Positions 1 to 9,949 of a DNA stretch of 22,150 nt are shown here, piece by piece. A program made the translations under genes and the position numbers. The notes under the pieces are model-generated. The model was not told the origin of the DNA and made no database searches. It was given only the letters and a program-made list of their open reading frames with translations. The DNA comes from Whalleya microplaca (lineage: Eukaryota > Ascomycota > Sordariomycetes > Xylariales > Xylariaceae), in assembly GCA_022497155.1 (NCBI GenBank), contig MU385815.1:1-22150 (forward strand), in the 5' to 3' direction. Each line of letters starts with the position of its first letter. Positions within the stretch are counted from its first letter, which is position 1.

Positions 1-120
1 CAGCAGGTCAGCAGGTGACAGCAGGTCAGCTAGCCACAGCTATCAGCAGCAGCAGCAGCAGCAGCAGCTGACAGCCTCCCTTGCTGCTGAAGGTGATATT
101 CAAGTGATGAGGTGTATCAG
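1..120. repeat. CAG-rich simple repeat in GC-balanced flank
   Basis: Bases 1-30 repeat the unit CAGCAGGT with or without a following GA, and 44-67 is an uninterrupted run of eight CAG trinucleotides. G and C are frequent here, unlike everything downstream. I see no start codon or long open frame that would make this the coding part of a gene, but the window edge cuts it, so a polyglutamine or polyserine exon ending outside cannot be excluded. Confidence 0.85.
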
Positions 121-547
121 GGTATAAAAAGGTGTTATCCGATATCGTCGTCCATACAAATTGTATACGTGTCAATAGCTGGCTACATCCAGCCATATAC
201 CAAGTATAATTAGCTTATTACCGTTGCCCATATAAAAATAGACAGGTTTATATATAAAAATATACGGTTTAATGTCTTTAGTATTATCGCGTTTTATGTT
301 TCTGGTGTCTTATATATAAAAAAAAGAAAATTTATAAATTATAAGTGATAAGTGACATAAATGTAATATATAAATAGGAGTAGCTAGTTATTAATTTAAT
401 ATATAGCTTAGTTCGATTTATATAAAAAACAAGTAGTTATTAGATAAAATAAAATGGTTATATATAAAAGTAAATCTAATAATAGATATACTTTAAGTAG
501 CTATTGCTAGTAAATTTTATGCTTCCGTAATATATAATATAAAAGGA
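121..547. other. Flank grading into A+T-rich DNA, no gene seen
   Basis: No coding region is recognisable. Composition shifts over about 100 bases, near 200-300, from mixed sequence to strongly A+T-rich DNA with many TATA and TAAA runs. A small hairpin (GCTGG, six-base loop, CCAGC) lies at 178-193 and is probably not functional. The left edge of the RIP-affected domain lies in this stretch. Confidence 0.6.
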
Positions 548-800
548 CTGTTTTACTCGATTAATTAAAAGGCAAAAAAGTCGAGGCTTATCCGGGGGAG
601 CTAAATGTCTTGGGATAAAGTGTTAAGGTAAAGGAGGTGCCACTTTATAGCTTCGCTAATCGGAGGTAATTAAGGCAACGAAACAAAAAAGTCACTTATA
701 ACAGCGATTAATCGAAAAGAGAGATATATTTATTATCGGCGACAAGGCTGTCTAAGCTATATATATATAACTATCTGATTATCTAGTAATATCTATAGTA
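548..800 (-). mobile_element. Inverted LTR-plus-leader fragment of the element B family
   Basis: The reverse complement of this stretch matches 6690-6958 (left LTR and leader of element B) and, for the LTR part, the right LTR at 17932-18158. Shared blocks include the core around GGCGACAAGG, the block around AAGTCACTTATAACAGCG and the block GGTAAAGGAGGTGCC. The LTR end lies at 606. The primer-binding site is at about 588-603, and leader homology continues to about 548. The outer TG end of the LTR is missing: similarity fades near 780-800 after an apparent short insertion. Because it carries the primer-binding site and leader, this is the 5' end of a minus-strand relative of B, not a solo LTR. 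The rest of that copy is absent to the left. Confidence 0.85.
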
Positions 801-863
801 AAAAAGTGAAAAGAATATAAGGGAAAAAGTTAGTTAAATATAAATATATAATCTATTATAAAT

Positions 864-974
864 TGCCTTATGGAGTGCCTTATAAATACCTTATAAAATG
901 CCTTATAACGTGGCTTTAAGGGGCTTTTAATGGCTTTTAAGCTGCTATTAATACCTGTAATCCCCTGCCTTATA
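864..974. repeat. Short irregular repeats of GCCTTATA and GGCTTTTA
   Basis: GCCTTATA or a one-base variant occurs at 864, 877, 888, 900 and 967, and GGCTTTAA or GGCTTTTAA three times between 912 and 940. The spacing is irregular. The block lies just before the first recognisable gag codons of element A, so it may be part of that element's leader. I assign no function. Confidence 0.55.
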
Positions 975-984
975 ACATTAATAA

Positions 985-2720
985 ACACTTAATTAATATC
1001 GAAAGTAGCGTCGATAAAATTATTTCGACAATATTTAAGCTAGACAAGTTTATCGATTTCTAATATATACGAAAGGAAATCTTGTCGGAAATGTTACTAA
1101 ATATAGCTTTAAATTAGCGAACGTATATATTATCCGGTTTTTTAAGCTTAAGTTTAAGTTTAAGCTCGGGATAAAGACAGTTTAGTAATTTTACCCTACT
1201 TAAAGATTTAAGTAAATATATATAAAAATCTAGTAACTTTTTTAAGCTTAAGCGAGAAAATATTAAATAATTTAATTTATTTTATAATAACCCGGGTAAT
1301 ATCGAAATAGTAATTAATAATTACACCTTTATATTTACTAACGTTTTTAACTTTTAAAAACGAATTAATATATTTCTAAAAAACGACGATATAAAGTAAA
1401 ATAACGAGAAGTAAATATAATTTTTATAATAAATATTATTAAATAAAGTAGCGATTTTATAATAAAATAATAAGCTAATATAATAGTAACGTAAAAATTT
1501 ATATATATTAAGATTAAAAGCTATAATTAAAGCCTTAACGGAAAGATTTATACTAAAACCCGTAATTATTACAGAACGTTTTATAAATTTTAGCCTAATT
1601 TTTAAAAATATTACACGAGATAAATCTATATTAATATAATATATTTAAAAAGAATTACAGTATATATAAGCTATAAATACACTAGCTAAAAATAATTGTA
1701 ATTAGTATAAAGTAATAATATAAATATAGTTATAAATATCTCTCGATATTAAAAAGTTTTTTCGCGTATTATAAAAAAATAAAATATTTATTATATATAT
1801 ATAAGTAATAAAAAAGTCTAAGTTATTATTAATTAATTTAGCCGTTATTATTTATTTATATATTATTAAATTATATATATTATTTTTATTAATATTAAAT
1901 AATTATTTTTAATAAAATTACCTTGAAACTTTACGATAAAATAATAATCGCAATCGTTATTAATTAGAAAATCGGTAACATAATTATATTCGCGAAAAAA
2001 AGTAGCGCTATTAAAATAACAGCAACCGATATATTAATAATAAATACCGATCGGATATTTAAAAACGTCGGGATCGCAATCGAAATAACCGCGATCGAAA
2101 TAACCGCAACAGACGCGACAAAAATAAGCGCGACAATAACGCACATAATAATTGTCGAAATGACATATATAATAATAAGCGCTATAATAATAAAACGCCT
2201 AAAAGATATCTCGATATATATAAACTTAATTACCGAAACTCCGACCGATATAATAATCGACCCCGTAATAATTAATCCCGCAATACTAATCGAAAAAATA
2301 ATTGTCGTAATTATAACTAAGGACGTAATAAAATACATTTTATTAATAATATAAGCGTAAAAAAGTTAAGCGTCTCGTTAAATAAAAATAACAAATCGGA
2401 TATAATATTAAACTATAAATAAGCATTTTTAATACTTAATACGTTAAAAACTTATAAACATTATAATATAATATTTAATACGCTATAGCTTTTTAAAAAA
2501 TACGCGAAAATATATTTACTAAATAAGGCTAGGGAAATTATTTAAACGCTATCCCTATTAAATCCGGTTTAATAAACATATAAATATTATTATTAAGTTT
2601 TTACGTTTCGGAATAAGTTATTTCGTTATTTAAAAACGTACAATAACGCTAGGGCCGAATAAATTTAACTATTATTAGATTTTTTAAAGCTACTTTAAAA
2701 AGAAATTATATAAAAATTAC
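985..2720 (+). pseudogene. Element A gag relic with Arg/Asp-rich tail and two C2H2-like fingers
   Basis: One frame (codons starting at 995, 998 and so on) can be followed from about 985 to 2720 through stop codons that are nearly all former Gln or Trp. The segment at 1271-1309 (FNLFYNNPGN followed by IEIV) resembles the N-terminal part of Gag from a widespread fungal Gypsy family. At 2050-2330 the frame reads as an Arg/Asn/Asp-rich repeat tail, originally probably Arg/Asp-rich, with tandem six- to nine-residue units. Codons from 2447 (KTYKHYNIIF) and from 2579 (a finger ending FRNKLFRYLKTY) look like C2H2 zinc fingers whose cysteines have become tyrosine by G-to-A change, the type of nucleic-acid-binding finger this family carries between Gag and protease. 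Gag would form the particle that packages element RNA. The start codon is not identifiable. Confidence 0.7.
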
Positions 2721-2989
2721 CGGCGGAAAAAATAAATAACGGACTTATTATTAAAATAGCTTCTTTTATAAACTCTCCTAATATTTATTTAAAATTTAAT
2801 TATATTTACCTTTATATTAAAGCATAAATATAACCAAATAGCCTAATTATAATAATATATATTAACCTAAGAATAAGATAAATAATAATTGGAAGAAAAT
2901 ATTTAAAAACTTTTAAATATTTTATTATACCGTTTTTAAAAATACTAAAAGAAATCGGGAAAAAACTAATCGAGTTATTCGGTTAAGTA

Positions 2990-5900
2990 CGCTTTTTATT
3001 TTATTTTATAAAATACGATATTAAAGGGCAACTAACTTTTATATAATTTATAAAAAAGGGATAAATTATAGACAATAAGTTTTAACCTAATATTTTAATC
3101 GGAAATAATATACTTAATTTATATAAAGCTAATATTAGCTATAAAGGTTTAGTAATTATATTTAATATATTTAATAAATTCGCAGTAGATTTTAAATATA
3201 TTATATATAATTAATTATATAAAAAAAAGTTACAAATATAAAAAAGGTTACGTTTTAATTAAAAAAATCCGCGTATATTTAAATAAACTATAAACTATTA
3301 CCGAATAATCGCAACTTTTCTTTTATATTATATTATATTATAGTTATAAACGTAATTATCGATATTAAAATACTATAAGTAGTCGTAGCTCGGAACAAAT
3401 TAAATAAATAAATAATTATTTCTAAAAATACTAAAATAAGTTTAATAAAAGAAATAATTAATAGCAGATATTTCGTTAATATATAAAAAAAAGTCTTAAA
3501 GCCTTAATAATAACGGCAGGTTTTATAATATTTATTATTTCTTTAACAAATGCTTCTTTAGTATTAAACCCGGTAGCAAGTACGGCAATAATAACGGCAG
3601 CGCCCGAACTAAATACTATAAACTATATATAAACTATTAGCAACCTTATAAACCTATTCTTAGGAAATAATGCGCCCATTTATATTATAACTTTAAATAT
3701 TTTTATATATATTATATAATAAAATCTTAAATATATTAAGATATTAAATATATTAATAGTAATATTACTAAATATAAAGTTTAATATAAACCCCGATATA
3801 TTATTTATAATTTCCGATAACCCTAATATAAATTTACCTATTAATATAATAGGAATAATAAGGCGTAAATACCCGAATCTTTCGACTAAAACCTAAGCTT
3901 TCGTTAATAATACCCTATTATTAAATACGGTCTATAGCATTATATAAATAACGCTACCGGAAAATCTTTATAATAACGATTTTAAGAAATCCCGCATACT
4001 TAATATCCACACTATATCGGGTATTAAAAAGCTACTTAATTTTTTAGAAAAACTAACTTCTAAAGAAATATATATTTACGTAAAAAACGCTACGTACGTA
4101 AATAAGCTTTACGATTTTATTAATAAATACCCGAAATTATAAACTAACTAAAAAATAATAAACGTTTCCGAAAACTAATAAATAAAAATTCCACTTATAG
4201 AAAAATAACAAAATTAACGATTAAATATATATAAGTACCCTTTTTTAAAAAAAGACTAAAAGGTAGTCGATAATATATACGATAAATTATATATTTAAAA
4301 TTAAATAAAATAGGCGGAAAACCTTATACCTTTTGCACATTTACTTTTCGTGATATAGCATATATTAAAAAAGACATTAAAAAAAAGGGTAGTTATTAAT
4401 TTATATAGCTTAAATAAGCTAGCCGTTCCCGACAATTACTTTTTACTTTTATAGTCCGAAATAATTACATTTTTAAAAAGAAAACACTATATTATAATTA
4501 TTAACGTTATATTATTTTTTTATTAATTTAAAGTCTATAAGGACTTTTAAAACAGGTTTACCGTAATTAGCTATAGGGGCTTTAAGCGATTTATAATAGC
4601 TTTAATAAGATTTCGGAACTTTTTAGCGTATATTTAAAAATATATAAACAAGTTATTACATTTATATTCGAACTTTTATCAAATATTTATTAACGATATC
4701 GTTATTTTTTCTAATAATACTAAAAGCTATTTAACTTATTTAAACCGTATCTTTCGACTTTTTACCTAAAAAGCAATTTTAATATTCCCGAAAAAGTCTT
4801 TTATCAGGTATCCTTCCGTAAAGCTACTAGAATTTAAGGTAGACACTTTTAATATAGCTATAATAATAAAACGATTGGCAGCCTTCCGAAATATCGCATT
4901 TTCCCGACAGTTAAAAGCTTTTAAATAATATTTTAAAGCTAGCGGATTCCTAAGATTTTTTCTCCTATATTTCGCACAATTAGCCGACTTTTTATAAAAA
5001 CAAAAAATAGCACTACTAATAAAAGGGCGTAAGGCAGGGAAAATAAATAATAACAATCTTAATAAAAAATAGGCGTATTATAAATCGACATTTTATAAAC
5101 TAACTAAAACGGAACTTAAATTCTTTAAAGCCATATAAAATCTCATTTATAAAAAAACAGCAATTTACTATTATAACTTAAACAAGCCCCTTTTTTTTTA
5201 AATAAATAAATCTATTAAACGGGGATTTAAAGTTATAATATTTCAGCTAAAAAATAGATATAAATAATATCCCGGTATAGCTATACCGTTAACGCAAATC
5301 TTATTAATTATATACCTTAGCCGCTATTTATTTAGCGCAAAAACAAAATACGGCCCCTTTAAATTAAAAATAACTTGCTTAATTTAAGCCATTAAAAAGT
5401 TTCGTACTATTATTTAATCATTTAATAAACCTATTATAATTTTAATAAATTATTTAGCTATAAAAGAAATCGTAAACTAAACTACATTTAATACCTCCTT
5501 ATTAAAGCGAGCTAATAAATAACTTATTAATTCTTTCATTTATTTATTATAATATAAATTCCAGATATATTATTTAATAGGAAAATTAAACTTTATACCT
5601 AATACTTTTAACAGATTATACACTATTTAAAATAAAAAAAACACTAAAAAAAGCTTAAATAAACAGAAAAGCCACTAATTTTAAATAAAATTTAAAACGT
5701 AATTAAAATAACCGAAATAATTATAAACGCTAGCATTAAAAAAAATTCCACGAGGCTTACGGTAAAAACACGAAATACTTATAAATTATTGCCGACATTT
5801 ATAAAGAATATAATAAAGCGTAAGACATATTATCCCGTATAGGTTATCTTTTCGAAATTAACTATAACCTTTTATATAACGTAAATCGGTCGGGAAATCG

Positions 5901-6673
5901 GCGATTATATATTTTATACGCGCTAGTTAAGGACATTTTAACTATAACTTATAATAATAAATATTATTTTAAAAAAAAGCATATATTATAAGACTTAAAA
6001 AGATTTATAATTACGTAAAAAATATACCTTATTAAAAAGTATATTTAGCACTGCCCGGAATATAAACTTTATTAAACCGATCGTAAAAAGCCATTAAAAA
6101 ATTACTAGCTAATTCGCCTTAAAGATTTATTATTAATGTAAATAATTACGATTAATTTTATTATAAGACTTTTTAAAATAAAAACTAATAACTTATTATA
6201 GAAATTATAAAAATGCGATAAAAATTATTTCGATTATATTATGCTAGTTTTTTATATAATTTCAAAAAAAACTATATTAATATTAAGTAACATTAAATAT
6301 ATAGCCAGGGATTAAGCTGATATTTTTACGTAATAATTACTTTTTTCCGATTAAAAAATTCCTAAAAAAATTATATCGGACCGAAATAAAAAATTTATAT
6401 TTAATTTTTAAAAGGGTATTTAAAAAGCTTTAAGTATAAAATTACTAATAATTATAATTTATTACTTATAAAAAAACGGGTTATTTAAGCGGAAAATATA
6501 AACTATTAAAATAAATATTAAATATTATTATTTTATATACCTAAAGAATAATTAGCTTAAATTATTATTATCTTTATAATAAAATTTAAATAACATTTAT
6601 TTAAAAGTAATTTAATCGATATTTTATAAGTAATTATTTAGCTTTAAATTATCCGGCTTATATAATATTATAA
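2990..6673 (+). pseudogene. pol: Element A pol relic, first part (PR, RT, RNase H, integrase)
   Basis: A protease-like segment (PNILIGNNIL, from 3086) is followed by a reverse transcriptase, with LNKLAVPDN at 4410-4436 and the catalytic motif FINDIVIFS at 4686-4712, where the first Asp of the FIDD box reads Asn. The downstream RT part runs through KKSFIRYPSVKLL (from 4791) and FRNIAFPRQLKAF (about 4880-4920). RNase H lies at about 5180-5640 in a shifted frame. The integrase has CPEYKLY of the HHCC finger at 6052, Asn for the first Asp at 6154, an intact Asp in IISDRN at 6379 and Lys for Glu at 6487, an exact D-35-E spacing. Frames change twice, once at a T run at 5191-5199, so small indels exist besides transitions. 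The frame is still integrase-like at 6673, where element B cuts it. No functional product is possible. Confidence 0.92.
6670..6673. other. Target-site duplication of element B, left copy (ATAA)
   Basis: ATAA immediately precedes the left LTR and also follows the right LTR at 18159-18162. The tetramer is A/T only in an A/T-rich region, so alone it would be weak. It is supported because removing B plus one copy restores the pol A reading frame. A fifth base does not match (TATAA against AATAA). Confidence 0.7.
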
Positions 6674-6900
6674 TGTTATGGGGCTAGTGTGCCGTAGCAT
6701 ATATATATCGCTTGTCTTTTTTTTTTACTCTCAGATAAAATATATATAGCTCGGACGGCCTTGTCGCCGATAATAAATACATCTCTCTTTTCGATCAATC
6801 GCCGTTATAAGTGACTTTTTTGTTTCGTTGCCTTGATTACTTTCGATTAGCGAAGCTATAAAGCGGCACCTCCTTTACCCTAATACCTTGTCCTAAAATA
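6674..6900 (+). repeat. Left LTR of element B (227 bp)
   Basis: It begins TGTTATGGGGCTAGTG and ends CCTAAAATA, where the other copies show CA at the end, so the terminal TA is a RIP-altered CA. It matches 17932-18158 over its whole length and 606-800 in inverse orientation. LTRs normally carry the element's promoter and polyadenylation signal. I cannot point to a TATA box with confidence because TATATA runs are everywhere. Confidence 0.92.
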
Positions 6901-6919
6901 TTTGGCTCCTCCGGATAGG
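6901..6919 (+). other. Primer-binding site of element B
   Basis: Two bases after the LTR is TGGCTCCTCCGGATAGG, starting with the TGG expected of a site complementary to the CCA end of a tRNA. The inverted copy at 588-604 reads TAGCTCCCCCGGATAAG, so the segment is conserved between copies and its own TGG has become TAG. The tRNA cannot be named without comparison to the host's tRNA set. Confidence 0.6.
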
Positions 6920-8500
6920 CTTTAACTTTTTCGCCTTTTTAATTAATCGAGAAGAATAGTCTAAATAAAGGCAGTAATAAAATAGGACTAAAAAAAAAGG
7001 ACTTTAATAAAACCCCTAAAATCACTAAACTAACCGAACCTATAAAAAAAAAGTATTAACTAAAAAAAAGAACTAACGGTAAATAATTATCTAAAATAAA
7101 AAAGTAATGCTAAAAATAAATAAATTAATAAAGAAACTTATAAAAAACTTATAATATATATTAATAAACTAGTAATATAAAGATATAAAAATATAGAAAA
7201 TATAAAGTATAAAAAATATAAAAATATAGTAATACAAAAATATAAAAACGCATAAGTTTTAATAAAGCAAGTTAAATACGAGAAGATTAGTAGTACGAAA
7301 GATTAGGAAAAATTAAAAAATTATAAAGTATATAATAAATAATATACGAAAACGTACTACGGTTTAAACCTATAGGGTAAACTAAAATAAAATTTAGGTA
7401 ACGAGAATAATATCCGAGCTTCTAACTAGCCTATAGGTAGTTTTATTACGCGATTAATTAATTAATATAATACAATAGCTAGATTAGCGACTTATTATTA
7501 AGATCCTTTTTAAAAGTCTCCTAATTTTTAAGGCTATTATTAACGTCTTAAAGGATAGTTATAATTTTATATCTAAAATATTATAAGATTACAACTTAAT
7601 ACAATTAAAAGGAATAAATTATATTTCCCTAAAATTAAGCATAACTAAAGAATTAAAATAATTAAACGATAAAATATCTTAAATTATATTAGATATAGCT
7701 AAAAAAAGATCCTTCCGACTAACCGACAATTAAAGGACTATTAACCTTCCTACTAATTAAAGGTACTAGCAAAATAAAAGAAACTCGGTATTATATAATT
7801 AAAATACTTAATTAAAAATAACTAGCCAAAAGACTTTATCCCTTAATATAATAAAAAACGCATAAATCGATAAAAAGCCTACAGATTAAAATATAGCTTC
7901 CGATTAAAAGCGACTTATTATAACTAAAAAAACTAGGTTTATAATAATAGCTACGTTACTAAATTCTTAAAGCTACCTATAACTTTTATTTAATAGAAAT
8001 AATGTTATAAATTAAATCGAAAATATAATATATATATTCGATAAATACGGCTTAAAAAATAATATCAAAATTAGGGAAATATTATATTAAATAAATAATC
8101 AGACTAATAAGCAATAAATCGAAACTTTATTCGAAAGTATTATTATTTAAAAAAAAATAAAAGTAATTCTAAAACGATATTTCAAAATTAGTAACCTAAA
8201 ATAGATAAAAACCCCTATAAAATAATTAAAAAATTTAAAAAAAAGTAACAAACTATTTAAACCGATAGAAATCTATTATTATATTTTAAATTATTTGGTT
8301 CGGGTAAAAGATATCCGGAAACAAAAAAAAATTAAAAAATAAAACGCTATTTTTGTCAGTAGTTTATAGCAAAAAATCGATTAAAAAATTATTAAACGGA
8401 TTATATAGTCTTATTTAAAATTATATAATAAGCTTTTTAAATTAGATTATAAAAAAGCCTAAAACGCTATATATATATAAGCGGATATTATAGTCGGCCT
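6920..8500 (+). other. Element B leader and upstream gag region, weak coding signal
   Basis: The first 40 bases continue the leader that is shared with the inverted copy. From about 7000 the sequence is A-rich, with Lys- and Asn-rich translations in the + frames and no firm match. Short stretches from about 7360 to 7900 read as plausible degraded coding sequence, but frames switch and I cannot define an open unit. It is probably the 5' untranslated leader plus the N-terminal part of gag. Confidence 0.4.
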
Positions 8501-9900
8501 AATAAATTATAATAGCTATAATATCTAACGGGTTTTACCCAATCGATAATATAAAAATAAATCGGTTAATTATTAACGTTCGGTTCGGTTCCGCTTATTA
8601 CTAATAAGCCTAAAGCAACTTAAGGTTATCTTAAAAAAAAAGACTCCATCTTTTTAGCCAGATAAAATAAAAAACTTAATTAAGTTTATAAAATAAATAT
8701 TTATTACATAACTTAAAACTAACGAAAATTTTACTATATTTATAAAGAAATTTCGATTAATACTACCGAAATTAAAATATTACGCCCTATAAAAAAAACC
8801 TCTACCTAGCAAAATACTTAAAAATATAAAGTAAAAAATATATCTCTTAATATTTATCGCGCCGGGCCTTTAAATAAAAAAAAAAGATATAAAAGATATA
8901 ATAGCCGATAAAATTAAAACAGTCGATATATATTATAACCGATATTATTTTAAAGGTATAATCGAGATATTTATTTCCTTTATAAAAAATTAGGCTATTT
9001 TTTTACTACCTACTCCCTAATAGCGTTATTAAGCCGCAATAATATAATACGATATAATAATTAACTTAAGGGATATTTTATCGGAGGTTTCTAAACTGCT
9101 CCCGAAATTAGAAATATCCCATTTTTTAAATATATAATTACCGAAGGCAAAATAAATAAAAAAAATATTATTTAAGCCTACTTATAATTCCTATATAAAA
9201 TAAGGGTATATAATACTTAAATTCGGAAATTAGCTTACTACTATTTTTATAAATATAGCAAGATCGAAAAAGATATAAAATTTAAATAAAACTATAATTT
9301 TATTCGATTAATAGCTAATTTATAAAATTATAACCCGGAAACGATACTAATTATAGATTTAAAAGTTAATAATATTGGAATAAAAGGCCTAGAAAATAAT
9401 ATTTTTTACGAACTTATAAACTTATAAAATTATTTTTAGAAGGAACTAATTATTAATAAAAGCGGGAATCCTATATATAAAGTAGTAATTAAGCCGGCTT
9501 AATATAAAAGTAAGAATAAAATTAACATTTTAGCATTAAAAAAACATAAAAATATAAATAGTAATATATCCGTAAAAAAAATAATTAATAAAGTATTATT
9601 AAAGCTAAACCTTTTACCTTTAACGATACTAAAAACGCTAAAATAAACCCAAACTAATAAGCTAAAAAGCATTATACCTAATTAACTAGTTTTAGCTTTA
9701 ATTTCGGAATATTAAAAAAAGAGGATCTTTAAAAATGCAGCAAAAAGATTTAAAATCTTATAAAATAATCTAATTAAATACTGTACGGAATTTAATAAAG
9801 TATTACTTTAATACCTATTTAATAAAGCGGGTAAAATAAATCGGAAATTTTATAAAATAATTTATATCCCTCTAGCTAAAGTAATTAATTAGTAGCAATA
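8500..9900 (+). pseudogene. Element B gag-like relic
   Basis: Coding sequence is visible between the leader and protease. One frame reads KDIIADKIKTVDIYYNRYYF from about 8888 and SEVSKLLPKLEISHFLNI from 9084. A second frame takes over before 9371 (NIGIKGLENNIFYEL). The position directly before protease and the absence of enzyme motifs suggest a Gag-type structural protein. I see no CCHC zinc knuckle. Stops are mostly TAA or TAG at places where Gln or Trp fits. The assignment rests mainly on position, so it is less certain than the pol assignment. Confidence 0.5.
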
Positions 9901-9949
9901 AAGATAGCAATCCTAGTCTAATTTTATACTAAATATATTATAGCTAGTT

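Noticed and set aside
178..193. Hairpin GCTGG..CCAGC as a terminator
   Set aside because: Five-base arms with no gene upstream; expected by chance in a region of mixed composition.
1964..2338. Open minus-strand frame of 124 codons with many Ile residues, and the overlapping + frame at 2160-2354
   Set aside because: Both are shadows of the Arg/Asp-rich tail of the element A gag relic, which runs in another + frame and explains the base pattern.
4766..5056. Open minus-strand frame of 96 codons
   Set aside because: It is antisense to the reverse transcriptase of element A, where the + strand shows clear family motifs.
544..6960. A DNA transposon with terminal inverted repeats (548-800 against 6690-6958)
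   Set aside because: The right repeat is the 5' LTR of element B, with a direct partner at 17932, and the enclosed sequence is a Ty3/Gypsy pol cut in mid-gene. The inverted arrangement is coincidental to that structure.
8582..8592. GGTTCGGTTCC, resembling a tRNA B box
   Set aside because: No matching A box, acceptor stem or anticodon arm upstream; it lies in the degraded gag region of element B.
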